A stretch of DNA of 64,000 nt, from contig JAEYGZ010000028.1 of the NCBI GenBank assembly GCA_023409535.1, positions 62,001 through 126,000 of the forward strand. The letters are read 5' to 3'. The position numbers and the translations under genes were made by a program. Every line of letters starts with the position of its first letter. The first letter of the stretch is position 1. Source of the DNA: Bacillota bacterium (lineage in GTDB: Bacteria; Bacillota; Clostridia; Lachnospirales; Lachnospiraceae). The notes under the pieces are model-generated. The model saw only the letters and a program-made list of their open reading frames with translations. It was not told the DNA's origin and searched no databases. Positions 28,247 through 37,001 of this stretch are shown here, piece after piece.

Positions 28247-28865
28247 AAAAACTACACGCTCCCTTGTGCAGTTTGCAGTATTACTTGCTATTGAAGCTAT
28301 TTTCTGCTTCACACCGCTTGGTTCACTTCCTGCGATGGGGCCGATTGTGGCAACCTTAGCCATGATTCCCGTTATCTTAACGGCGCTATTGTTAGGCCCC
28401 AAAGCGGGTACGCTTATGGGTTTCTTTGCTGGGTTGTTCAGCTTTATTGTCTGGACATTTACACCCCCGTCGCCTATTGCCGCTTTTGTATTTACTCCCT
28501 TTTACTCGTTAGGAGAGTTTTCCGGCAATGTCGGCAGTTTGCTGATTTGTTTTGTTCCTCGTATTCTTGTAGGAACCGTGGCGGGACTTACATACAAAGG
28601 ACTATCAAAGGTAATGCCGACTAAAAATGTCCTTTGCTTTTCATTAAGCGCGGCATTGGGAAGCCTTACAAATACTTTTGGCGTTATGGGCGGCATATGG
28701 CTGTTCTTCGGCGATCAATATTCCTCGATTGCCGGAGGCGCAATGTTGCTTATTATTGGCTCGACAATTCTTTTTAGTGGTATCCCCGAAGCGATTATAA
28801 GCGCAATCGCCGCTTCCGCTGTGTGCAAACCATTAAAAATTGTTTTACAACAACATGGTCAATAA
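28236..28865 (+). CDS. ECF transporter S component, probably for pantothenate
   Basis: 209 residues with about six membrane helices; overlaps the TetR gene by 11 bases, with AGAAGGTG as binding site. ECF S-component features: small, all membrane, small-residue helix 1 (VQFAVLLAIEAIFCFTPLGSLPAMGPI) and LLGPKAGTLMGFFAGLFSFIVW. It binds a vitamin and docks on the shared EcfAAT module, which is not in this window. The following gene is type II pantothenate kinase, making pantothenate the likely ligand (PanT-like); the specificity is inferred from context only. Confidence 0.78.
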   Translation: MKTKKTTRSLVQFAVLLAIEAIFCFTPLGSLPAMGPIVATLAMIPVILTALLLGPKAGTLMGFFAGLFSFIVWTFTPPSPIAAFVFTPFYSLGEFSGNVGSLLICFVPRILVGTVAGLTYKGLSKVMPTKNVLCFSLSAALGSLTNTFGVMGGIWLFFGDQYSSIAGGAMLLIIGSTILFSGIPEAIISAIAASAVCKPLKIVLQQHGQ

Positions 28866-28883
28866 ATCCACGGGGGCATAAAC

Positions 28884-29717
28884 ATGAATATTATCTTAGG
28901 CGTAGATGTCGGCGGCTCCACCACAAAAGTTGTAGGTTTTTCGTCGGGCAATAATCTGGTTGGAGCCTTACAAGTACGAGCGGCAGACCAAATAACTTCT
29001 ATGTATGGAGCAATCGGTCATTTCTTGCGCCAGCATAGGATTTCCCTAAAAGATATTTCAAAAGTTATTTTAACAGGCGTTGGAGCTTCGTTCATTTCTG
29101 AAAATGTTTATGATATACCTACAATCAAGATAGACGAATTTCAAGCTATCGGTTATGGTGGGCTTTACCTTGCCGGTGTAGAAGAAGCGTTTGTTGCAAG
29201 CATGGGTACGGGAACCGCTTTTGTACGGGCTGCAAAAAATGAAATCGTGCATATTGGCGGTTCCGGGGTTGGTGGCGGTACGCTGATAGGGTTATCCTCA
29301 ATAATGCTAAACAAAAGCGATATAGAGGCCATCCTTTCGTTGGCAGAAAACGGTCATATTGAAAATATTGATTTGTCTGTTAAAGACATACTCGACCATG
29401 AAATTCCCTCATTACCCGCCAATTTAACAGCTTCAAACTTTGGAAAGATAAAAAGCACAGCTAGCGAAGCGGATTTTGCTATCGGTATTATTAACATGAT
29501 TTTTCAAACCGTTGGTATGCTGGCAGCTTTCGCTTCAAGAAACGACTTAATAAAAAATGTTGTTTTGACTGGACATCTTACGACACTTCCACAGGCGCAT
29601 ACGATATTCTCTGACATTGCGAATATATACGGCCTCAATTTTATTATACCGTCCAATGCTGTTTATGCTACAGCTATCGGAGCGGCGGTTCCATACATTA
29701 AAGACCGTAAATGCTAA
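28884..29717 (+). CDS. coaW: Type II pantothenate kinase
   Basis: 277 residues of the ASKHA fold. Phosphate-binding loop GVDVGGSTTKVVGF, then IKIDEFQAIGYGGLYLAG with the base Glu nearby, GTGTAFV, and GGSGVGGGTLIGLSSIML. It phosphorylates pantothenate, the first step to CoA. It lies 18 bases after the S-component gene, forming a TetR-regulated uptake and trapping unit. Length is normal for bacterial CoaW. Confidence 0.88.
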   Translation: MNIILGVDVGGSTTKVVGFSSGNNLVGALQVRAADQITSMYGAIGHFLRQHRISLKDISKVILTGVGASFISENVYDIPTIKIDEFQAIGYGGLYLAGVEEAFVASMGTGTAFVRAAKNEIVHIGGSGVGGGTLIGLSSIMLNKSDIEAILSLAENGHIENIDLSVKDILDHEIPSLPANLTASNFGKIKSTASEADFAIGIINMIFQTVGMLAAFASRNDLIKNVVLTGHLTTLPQAHTIFSDIANIYGLNFIIPSNAVYATAIGAAVPYIKDRKC

Positions 29718-29726
29718 TCGACATGA

Positions 29727-29985
29727 CTTGGAGCCAAGTTCAGACTGCGCGAAAACCAATTCAAACAGCCAGAAGTTGGCCCGAAGTCATCCACAGCGTT
29801 TTACATTGCCGTTGTAGAAAAGCTATGTTTCCAGCGACTTGTCCAGCGGCAGAACCGCATGGTAGAGATATATGTGGACGAAATTGCCAGTATGCAGGTG
29901 TAAAATCTAAATGCGCTGGTGGATATGGCAAGGGTGAAAATTACGGGTGTTAGGGAAATCCAAGCACTTGAGTATTCCTAAAGGC
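29727..29985 (+). pseudogene. Decayed ORF fragment of unknown family
   Basis: A reading frame after coaW runs ...LGAKFRLRENQF, AFYIAVVEKLCFQ, MVEIYVDEIASMQ, is interrupted by TAA, and resumes in the same frame as NLNALVDMARVKITGVREI before ending. It has no start or binding site. A 15-bp stretch inside it (AAGTTGGCCCGAAGT) recurs at 30571. I do not recognise the parent gene; it looks like a remnant of an insertion. Confidence 0.4.
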
Positions 29986-30585
29986 AAACGCAGGAAGAAA
30001 CGAAAATGACAGGATTGGATTTATGTGGTAAAATGTGTATAAGAGAGAATAGAAAATTATAAAGTTGGGTTGAGTTTAGGATTGTTTATATAATACGAAT
30101 TGCAAGAGGGATAACATATGTCAAATTTATTTCCAGCGCCGATTAGTCGCCTTCCAGAAGCAGATATGCCTTTTTCCAATTATCAAGCATATCTTTCTCA
30201 AGGAGAGAATCACCAAATAATTTTTATGCAATTTAATGAGGATATTGATTTGCCAGAACACTCGCACGAAAGTCAATGGGGCATCGTGCTTGAAGGCAAG
30301 ATTGAATTAACCATAAGTGGTGTAAAAAATATCTATACTAAAGGCGATAGGTACTTTATTGAAAAAGATGTAAAACACTCCGGAAAAATATTTGCGGGCT
30401 ATGCTGATATTACTTTTTTTAATCAAAAGGATAGGTATAATACAAAACTGAAAGCACAAAAATGAACAACTTGTGTAGATGCCAGTTATGAGTATTATAT
30501 GAAACTTGCAAACATTTGAAGCAAGGAATAGGAAGTCAGGCCACTACGCCTATCCAGCCAGTCAAAGGCCAAGTTGGCCCGAAGT
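29773..30585 (+). repeat. Pair of 15-bp direct repeats flanking the cupin gene
   Basis: AAGTTGGCCCGAAGT occurs at about 29773-29787 and 30571-30585 on the same strand, bracketing the cupin gene. In the first copy it lies in the decayed ORF. The second copy is in the 30466-30673 spacer, which otherwise holds no gene. Confidence 0.5.
30118..30465 (+). CDS. Small cupin-domain protein
   Basis: 115 residues. A single cupin barrel: the first motif is LPEHSHESQWGIVLEGKIEL (metal His and Glu positions), the second GDRYFIEKDVKHSGKIFAGYADI. AGAGGG precedes the ATG. Small stand-alone cupins bind metals and ligands in many roles, so the function is open. It lies between two 15-bp repeats and beside a decayed ORF, which suggests acquisition with neighbouring DNA. 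Confidence 0.75.
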   Translation: MSNLFPAPISRLPEADMPFSNYQAYLSQGENHQIIFMQFNEDIDLPEHSHESQWGIVLEGKIELTISGVKNIYTKGDRYFIEKDVKHSGKIFAGYADITFFNQKDRYNTKLKAQK

Positions 30586-30673
30586 GAAGTTGGGAAGCCA
30601 GGGAAAATGCTGTATCATTAATTTTGAAACAGAGATAAACGGAAATTTTTTTAAAATATGAGGAGGAAGAAGT

Positions 30674-31579
30674 GTGAAAAAATATAGAATCTATCAGGTT
30701 GATTCATTTACACGTCAAAGATTTCACGGAAATCCGGCTGGCGTTGTACCGAATGCCGATGGACTAACAGAAGAGCAGATGCAGAGAATTGCCCGCGAAC
30801 TAAACAACTCAGAGACAGCTTTCATTTTTTCATCAATTTCATCAGACTATGATATGGAAGTAAGATTTTTTACGCCGACAATGGAGGTTCCTCTTTGTGG
30901 GCATGCAACGATTGCTGCACATTATGTCCGCGCAATTGAAGGAGACGCTGTTTCGGGACGAGTTATTCAGAAGACGAGGGCGGGGATTCTGCCTGTTGAT
31001 ATTATTGAGAAAAATAACGATTATTCTATTGTTATGACACAGGGAACTCCCGAGGTCGGAAAACCGTTCCATTCAGAAGTGGTCGAATGGATTGCGGAGG
31101 CTCTAGGAATAAGCGTTTGTGATCTCCATGAACGTTGCCCAGTAGCTATCGCATCTGCTGGCCACTCCAAAGTAATGATTGGACTCAAGTCCAATAGTCA
31201 ACTTCATAGTCTGAAACCGAATCTTACAAAACTATCTACCATAAGCGAGGAAATCGGATGCAACGGTTATTACGTATTTACGCTGAATCCACAAGATGAA
31301 ATTTTGGTTCACGGAAGAATGTTTGCCCCTGCTATCGGAATTGCAGAAGATCCGGTTACTGGAAATGCAAATGGCCCTCTTGGCATTTATTTAGTACATT
31401 ATGGAATTTGCAAGGATATGGAAACCAATGATGCCTTTGAATTTACAATAATGCAGGGTGAGGCAATTAAAAGAGACGGAACCATGCGTGTCCACGTAAA
31501 AAAAGAAAATAACAAACCGGTACTTGTTCAGATAACAGGGGAGGCAGTGGTTGCTTTTTCAACTGAGATTGAGATTTAG
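30674..31579 (+). CDS. PhzF-family isomerase/epimerase
   Basis: 301 residues from a GTG at 30674 behind AGGAGGAAGAA. Family signatures: YRIYQVDSFTRQRFHGNPAGVV with NNSETAFIF (catalytic Glu), RFFTPTMEVPLCGHATIAAHYV and EDPVTGNANGPLGIYL. PhzF proteins fold like diaminopimelate epimerase with two similar halves. Outside phenazine producers their substrates are mostly unknown, and no phenazine genes are near. Confidence 0.9.
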   Translation: MKKYRIYQVDSFTRQRFHGNPAGVVPNADGLTEEQMQRIARELNNSETAFIFSSISSDYDMEVRFFTPTMEVPLCGHATIAAHYVRAIEGDAVSGRVIQKTRAGILPVDIIEKNNDYSIVMTQGTPEVGKPFHSEVVEWIAEALGISVCDLHERCPVAIASAGHSKVMIGLKSNSQLHSLKPNLTKLSTISEEIGCNGYYVFTLNPQDEILVHGRMFAPAIGIAEDPVTGNANGPLGIYLVHYGICKDMETNDAFEFTIMQGEAIKRDGTMRVHVKKENNKPVLVQITGEAVVAFSTEIEI

Positions 31580-31642
31580 AGGAGGCCCGTTTCACAGTCT
31601 GCGTGTAGTTCCTTGTAAACTGACCTAACCAGAATAATAAAG

Positions 31643-31679
31643 AAACCGTTACACTACTTGTTGAGGTATAACGGTTTTT
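31643..31679 (+). terminator. Terminator of the PhzF gene
   Basis: AAACCGTTA pairs with TAACGGTTT across a 17-base loop; T5 follows. Confidence 0.8.
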
Positions 31680-31712
31680 CGCTTCTATTGATAAATTAAC
31701 CGGTCTTATACT

Positions 31713-32459
31713 TTAAAGGGCTTGTAACCTATCCACCGCGCGTCTGATCTCCTTCCCGTCTGCCTGAACTATCTGATATTCATCAAGGAAGGGCAGCCCC
31801 ATTGACACCTCTTCCTTCCTGTAAATCATCGGACTTTCCTTGATTATCTTCCCCGACATATGGTAGGAGGCTGCTTTCGTTACGGAATGTATTCTTTGTA
31901 TAACGTCTGCATTGACACCGCCTCCCACAAGGATGTCAATCCCCCCTTCGCTTTTTGAGACCAATTCTTGAATTAAGTCCATTCCATCGATACATTTATT
32001 TTTCTGTCCTGAAGTCAATATTGTCTTAATCCCAATTTGTCCGGCTTCCTCCAAGGTTCTCAACGGGTCCGCACAGACATCAAAAGCACGATGCAACGTG
32101 ACAGGAACACCATCTGCCAAATGAATAAATTCCTCCATTTGCTTTAAATTTAAGCTGCCGTCCGGCTTTAATGCTCCAATAACGATACCGTCAGCTCCCA
32201 ATCCTCGAAACATCCGGACCTCATCCTTCATAACCTCAAATTCATAATCGGTATAACAAAAGTCACCAAATCGCGGTCTGATCAGGACATGAATCTTCAT
32301 ATCACAGTATTTGCGAACCTCTTTATACAGGCATACACCTGGTGTAGTTCCTCCGATAATCAGGCTGCTGCAAAGCTCCAACCGGTCAGCTCCTGCATGG
32401 AATGCTGTCAGGGAAGCTTCCACCGAGTCCGTACATACCTCCAAAAGAAAATTATTCAT
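31713..32459 (-). CDS. cutC: CutC family protein
   Basis: 248 residues. The sequence LEVCTDSVEASLTAFHAGADRLELCSSLIIGGTTP, HVLIRPRFGDFCYTD, GADGIVIGALKPDG, VTLHRAFDV, ILTSGQKNKC and ILVGGGVN is the CutC TIM-barrel pattern. Once linked to copper tolerance, its biochemical role remains uncertain. Full length. It is not obviously part of an operon. Confidence 0.92.
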   Translation of the reverse strand: MNNFLLEVCTDSVEASLTAFHAGADRLELCSSLIIGGTTPGVCLYKEVRKYCDMKIHVLIRPRFGDFCYTDYEFEVMKDEVRMFRGLGADGIVIGALKPDGSLNLKQMEEFIHLADGVPVTLHRAFDVCADPLRTLEEAGQIGIKTILTSGQKNKCIDGMDLIQELVSKSEGGIDILVGGGVNADVIQRIHSVTKAASYHMSGKIIKESPMIYRKEEVSMGLPFLDEYQIVQADGKEIRRAVDRLQAL

Positions 32460-32609
32460 AGGTGCGCTCCTTCATCAATACATTTGTTTTACTTCTATAC
32501 TGTACCAGATGTCATATACTTATCTCAATCCATATTACTGTCCTTGGCAGGGAGCTTTTTTTCTTCACCGATCATTGCATAGACGCACAGAATGACTCAG
32601 TCTCACCCG

Positions 32610-33863
32610 TTACCCGAGTTTCATATAGACGAAGGTTTTAATATCCTTTTGTTCAAATGATCCATTCGCTTCATAAATAGTAAAACCCGGTGATCCGCCT
32701 CTGGAAAATCCATTATCTACGATCCATGAACTTAACATTCTTTCAAAAACAATATTATCTCCGCAGCAATCTCCTTCCAGTACGGCGTACCTTCCGCCTT
32801 CGATGTGCAACCGTTCCACCCGTTTGTCTTTTTGAAACCGGAATGTTTCATTTATCATAACTCCACAGACATAAATACTCTCATGATTTGCGACATAAAA
32901 CTGATACATTGTATTTATATAAGATGGATTATTGCATAACAAATAATCCAAAACATACTTGGAAGCCTTTCTTTCGGCATCAGCTCCGCCGCACCGTGAT
33001 GCCAGGAAATACATATCCTCACAATCTTTAATCGTAATTCTATTATAATCACTGCGTTTTTTCACCGGAAGATACAATATCAATCTCTTAACATTATCTC
33101 CTTTGTGGACATACTCTTCAAAATATGGATTATCCGTCTGCTCAAACATACTTATTTTAAGCCATTCCAAATACAAGTAATCCCATGCCAGGTTGATCTC
33201 TCTCTCCGTATTTTTAACAGTTATCTTAGCATATACATCTGTTTTCGGTAATTCTATCCTTATTTCCTGAAATTCACTGCTTTTAAGAACATTAATGATA
33301 TCTTCCCTGTATTCGATGTCTAATTCATAGCAAAATTTATTATTCAGTTGTTTACCGTTTCTTCCGAATATTCTGCCGGTATAATTAGGTAATACCGAAA
33401 ACAAATATGCCAGTGATCGATTCTCAATACCTCTTATTTGGCTATGATAATACTTCATATGTATGGCTTTCGGTATATTCTCGGAACTAACACAAATCTG
33501 ATGCCTGCTGTCGATACAAAATCTTGGATAATAATAATAGCCGTCACTTGATCTATATTCCGTCGGCGTTAGCCCGGTTGCCGCCTTTACATATTTACAG
33601 AAAGCCTGCTGAGAACTATAACCATACGAATAAGCTATCTCGATAAGGCTTTTCTCAGAGTGCTTTAGCATAGCCAGAGCATTAGAAAGCTTTCTCTTAC
33701 GAATATATTCTTTAATCGAGTGTCCCGTAAGGTTGTAAAAATCCCGGTAAAGCTGCATTATAGATACATACTTAACAGCAGAGATATCTTGAATATGAAA
33801 GGGCTGATTGATATTATATTCAATATCTTCAAGTACTTCTGCAAGATAATCCTTTTGAAGCAT
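32610..33863 (-). CDS. AraC-family regulator with GyrI-like ligand domain
   Basis: 417 residues from the ATG at 33863 with GGAG 8 bases upstream; a TTG six codons earlier is an alternative. The AraC helix-turn-helix pair is N-terminal (about 5-105, IQDISAVKYVSIMQLYRDFYNLTGHSIKEYIRKRKLSNAL and IEIAYSYGYSSQQAFCKYVKAATGLTP). The rest matches the effector-binding GyrI-like fold, ending WIVDNGF, GSPGFTIYEANGSFEQKD. Such regulators respond to hydrophobic cations or drugs. The next gene upstream is built from the same ligand domains without DNA-binding. Confidence 0.8.
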   Translation of the reverse strand: MLQKDYLAEVLEDIEYNINQPFHIQDISAVKYVSIMQLYRDFYNLTGHSIKEYIRKRKLSNALAMLKHSEKSLIEIAYSYGYSSQQAFCKYVKAATGLTPTEYRSSDGYYYYPRFCIDSRHQICVSSENIPKAIHMKYYHSQIRGIENRSLAYLFSVLPNYTGRIFGRNGKQLNNKFCYELDIEYREDIINVLKSSEFQEIRIELPKTDVYAKITVKNTEREINLAWDYLYLEWLKISMFEQTDNPYFEEYVHKGDNVKRLILYLPVKKRSDYNRITIKDCEDMYFLASRCGGADAERKASKYVLDYLLCNNPSYINTMYQFYVANHESIYVCGVMINETFRFQKDKRVERLHIEGGRYAVLEGDCCGDNIVFERMLSSWIVDNGFSRGGSPGFTIYEANGSFEQKDIKTFVYMKLG

Positions 33864-33926
33864 ATGAATTACTCCATTCAAAATTTAAATCCTATACTCT
33901 CTTATTTGCAAAGTAATATTCATTAG

Positions 33927-35030
33927 CTAGCTCCTTTTCTTAATGGGAAAATAAAAGCATGCTCCCTGTTCATACTGCGCTACATACAAACCGCTGCGAG
34001 AGGAATAATCCTCCTCAAAGTCGGGGTTTTTCTGAAAGAACAAGACATCCTTAGCTCCTTCAAAGAAGATGGAGGAATCATCATTATTAATTTGTTTTTG
34101 ATAGAATTTAACCCATAGTCCCGAAGGCATGATTGCTTTTGTCAGATTAGCAGGAACGTGATTAAAACTACTGACCAACCGGCCGAATATATCACAGTTC
34201 TTCCCTTCGTTATCCTTAAATGCGAAGGAATAGTATTGATATTCATTCAAACAACCGGCAGCTTGCCAATCGATTGTATTTTCTATATCAAATAAGTTCC
34301 ACATACAAGCTCCATTTTCACCGGTACAGCCTATTACCTTAAGCTCTGGCAGCATAACGATTTCCCAACCTACTTGTTTGAATTTTTCCTCCTCGTTCTC
34401 CGGTTTTTTCATCGGTTCATAAGCGGCGATCATTTCACTATCGGCGTCAAATACCCGCAGCGGCATGGAAGCTGTATCATAAGCCAGCCCCGTAAGGTTT
34501 CTGAATTCTGATGAGGAGAGATAACAGATTGCCTGTTTTGGCGCAACATGCTTATCCTCTTTATTTGACGGATCTCTTACCACTTTACCGTATCGTGCGG
34601 GAGGACATGTCAGTTTTACCGTATCGGGAGGAAGATACTCCGGTAAATGATTAAAATTCTCTACTTCAACTCCGATGACATAAGTAAATTCTATTCCTGT
34701 ATTCACCTCACTGACGACTGCCATATACTGCCCCTTTTTTATCGGGTTGACTAACTCTTCCAGCAGCTTACAGGTTCCTTCTTTAATAATCTTTTTTACT
34801 ATTGATATTGCATCAAAGCCACTGTAGGGATTCATCCGAACTTTTATACCTACTATTTTCATCTCAGGCCTATCTACTATACTGCTATATTCGTTTACCT
34901 GTTCAATTATTGTTTCCTCAGCAATCCTCCTTTCTTTCATTTTCTCAGCCATGCATAATATAACGGGCTTGTCCTTTGGTCTGTATCCATCTTTGTTCTG
35001 TTCCGGATTTGGGTTCTTCATTAAACTCAT
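33927..35030 (-). CDS. Protein with GyrI-like effector-binding domains, no DNA-binding domain
   Basis: 367 residues. No signal or membrane segment. Two related halves (about 50-220 and 230-365) resemble AraC effector-binding/GyrI-like domains; the beginning MKIVGIKVRMNPYSGFDAISIVKKI is typical of the fold. No helix-turn-helix is seen. It precedes the AraC/GyrI-like gene on the same strand by 63 bp, so it may act as a ligand buffer or co-sensor for that regulator. Domain assignment is by pattern only. Confidence 0.55.
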   Translation of the reverse strand: MSLMKNPNPEQNKDGYRPKDKPVILCMAEKMKERRIAEETIIEQVNEYSSIVDRPEMKIVGIKVRMNPYSGFDAISIVKKIIKEGTCKLLEELVNPIKKGQYMAVVSEVNTGIEFTYVIGVEVENFNHLPEYLPPDTVKLTCPPARYGKVVRDPSNKEDKHVAPKQAICYLSSSEFRNLTGLAYDTASMPLRVFDADSEMIAAYEPMKKPENEEEKFKQVGWEIVMLPELKVIGCTGENGACMWNLFDIENTIDWQAAGCLNEYQYYSFAFKDNEGKNCDIFGRLVSSFNHVPANLTKAIMPSGLWVKFYQKQINNDDSSIFFEGAKDVLFFQKNPDFEEDYSSRSGLYVAQYEQGACFYFPIKKRS

Positions 35031-35257
35031 ATCAGTCCCTCCAATACTTTTATAAACTAATTATATCAGCAACCGAAGCTCCTGTATTATCCGTTTTTAA
35101 CATTATTTTTACAGCATACCTTATCACAGATCATTTTCTGCTATAATTTCGTACCTGATAGTTATAACATATCTTACCATTAACAAATTGTCTATATGAA
35201 TAATTACTGCGGCACTGCTCCACCCACATAACTGTTTTACCGATGCCGGCAGCCGGT

Positions 35258-35989
35258 TTATTTATCCAGCCCTATTTTATGGTAGGTAACCGTAAAAACA
35301 ACCGCCGAAAGTATGATCCATAGTATGATTACCATGATCTGAAACAACGCCTGCACTCCTGACTTTGCTCCGAGCATTGTCTGATCTAACAGAAGCTTCA
35401 TGGAATAATTGGGCAGGAATTTCGATATCTTTGCCATGGTATCATTTATTAGGGCCAGCATCGGTACGAAAACGAGGACCATCAAAACCGGCATCCCGAT
35501 CATTCCTGTCGCCATCTGGTTCGGCGCAATAATTCCGATGGCTCCTCCGATACCAATCATACTTAAGACAACCAGAGTCGTTAATAAAAGGAAAGTTCCA
35601 AGATACCGTATATCAACTCCTATAATGAAAAATATAGCGAGATCGGTAATTTCCGACATCAGTACGGTAATCAGCATTTTGCCAACAAAAAATTCCATTG
35701 GCGTCACGCCGGAAAGCATGAGGGTACGAAGCGTATTTTTCTCTTTTTCCTCCGCTATCAGCATAGCCACAATATAGCTGGAAATCAATGTCACATTCAT
35801 ACCCACACACACAAACAACATTTCGGTGGCAACCATCGGATTCCCACGATTAGAATTACCGAGTAAATAATTACAAAAAACGGATAATAGGATCGGTATA
35901 AGACTCATAAATAATACATTTTTGTTTTTCGGTAATGTTTTCACTTCCTTACGAAGCAACGCTTTAATCTTTCTCATTGAAACCGCCAT
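35258..35989 (-). CDS. ABC-2 type exporter permease
   Basis: 243 residues from the ATG at 35989, which overlaps the stop of the ATPase gene (TAATG) and follows GGAGGGG. About six membrane helices; the region EEKEKNTLRTLMLSGVTPMEFFVGKML is the ABC-2 coupling element. Partner of the upstream ATPase. Substrate unknown. The 35031-35257 spacer after its end holds no gene. Confidence 0.87.
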   Translation of the reverse strand: MAVSMRKIKALLRKEVKTLPKNKNVLFMSLIPILLSVFCNYLLGNSNRGNPMVATEMLFVCVGMNVTLISSYIVAMLIAEEKEKNTLRTLMLSGVTPMEFFVGKMLITVLMSEITDLAIFFIIGVDIRYLGTFLLLTTLVVLSMIGIGGAIGIIAPNQMATGMIGMPVLMVLVFVPMLALINDTMAKISKFLPNYSMKLLLDQTMLGAKSGVQALFQIMVIILWIILSAVVFTVTYHKIGLDK

Positions 35990-36834
35990 TATAATCCCCT
36001 CCCCGTGAGTTTCAAAAATATGGTTTCCAGATTTGGTTCCAGGGAATGTACGGATAACAGTACCCCCTGCTCCATCCATTCTTTCATTTTGCTTCCGTTG
36101 TCCCCATTATTTTTTATTATGATCTTCTCAGGATGATCTTGCAGAATTACCTTGATCTCATGATTACTGTATTTCAATTTTAAGCTTTCCGGATTTCCTA
36201 TTTCAACAATACTGCCCTGATTAAGAAAGCCTACTCTGTCACATAATTTATCCGCTTCCTCCATATTATGGGTAGTAAGAAAAATAGTTGTCCCTTCCGA
36301 GTTAAGCTTCCGTAAAAGTCCATGGATCTCCAATGCGGTACCCGGATCCAGGGAAGAAGTGGGTTCATCCAAAAACAGCAGCCTGGGTTTATGTAGAATT
36401 GCTCTTGCAACCATAAGCCGCTGCTTCATTCCTTTTGACAATTTTCCCGCCTCATTTTTAGCCGCAGTCAACAAATCAACTCTTTCCAATAGATCCATGA
36501 TACTTTTCTTTGGAACATTTTTGATTTCTGCAAACAGCATTAAATTATCCCATACGGAAAGCCTTTCATATAATCCGCTGTTATCGGACAGAATTCCGAT
36601 GTGATCAAACAGGAACTTTTTATTTTTATAAGCCTCCCTGCCAAAGACCATGACCTCTCCATGACTAGGGAGTAGCTGCGCTGTCATCAGTTTAATTACA
36701 GTTGTTTTCCCTGCTCCGCTCGGCCCCAGTAAACCAAATATTTCTCCTTCTTCCATATGAAATGTTACCTCATTCAATGCCACATTCTCTTTGAAATTCT
36801 TTCCAACCTTTTTTAATTCAATAATATCCGACAT
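35989..36834 (-). CDS. ABC exporter ATPase
   Basis: 281 residues with intact motifs: Walker A GPSGAGKTT, signature LSKGMKQR, Walker B LLFLDEPTSSLDP, switch TTHN. A C-terminal domain of about 60 residues follows (HEIKVILQDHPEKIIIKN), as in drug or lantibiotic exporters. It forms an operon with the permease. Its leader contains a switchable hairpin (36858-36927), and upstream is an ABC-like LytTR fusion, a probable regulator. Confidence 0.9.
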   Translation of the reverse strand: MSDIIELKKVGKNFKENVALNEVTFHMEEGEIFGLLGPSGAGKTTVIKLMTAQLLPSHGEVMVFGREAYKNKKFLFDHIGILSDNSGLYERLSVWDNLMLFAEIKNVPKKSIMDLLERVDLLTAAKNEAGKLSKGMKQRLMVARAILHKPRLLFLDEPTSSLDPGTALEIHGLLRKLNSEGTTIFLTTHNMEEADKLCDRVGFLNQGSIVEIGNPESLKLKYSNHEIKVILQDHPEKIIIKNNGDNGSKMKEWMEQGVLLSVHSLEPNLETIFLKLTGRGL

Positions 36835-36857
36835 GTAACGCTCCTTCCTTTCGGTTC

Positions 36858-36927
36858 ATCCGGACAGCAATTGCTGTCTTTGTCCGGATTATGGCAGATT
36901 GGACCTCCGTCTTCCATAATCCGGACA
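36858..36927 (-). promoter_or_regulatory. Leader with mutually exclusive hairpins upstream of the ABC exporter
   Basis: TGTCCGGATTATGG at 36881-36894 is perfectly complementary to 36914-36927 (14 bp, 19-base loop). Its first nine bases also pair with ATCCGGACA at 36858-36866, and the interval holds a perfect 16-bp palindrome (GACAGCAATTGCTGTC, 36863-36878). One arm therefore has two possible partners. No T-tract follows; the second structure ends about 8 bases from the ribosome binding site of the ATPase gene. Confidence 0.6.
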
Positions 36928-37001
36928 CGAAAGGAGTATATTTTCCGCTGAGCGGAGCTTTATGGCGGTTGAAATGACTTAAATAATCAGGCTGCTTCTT
37001 C

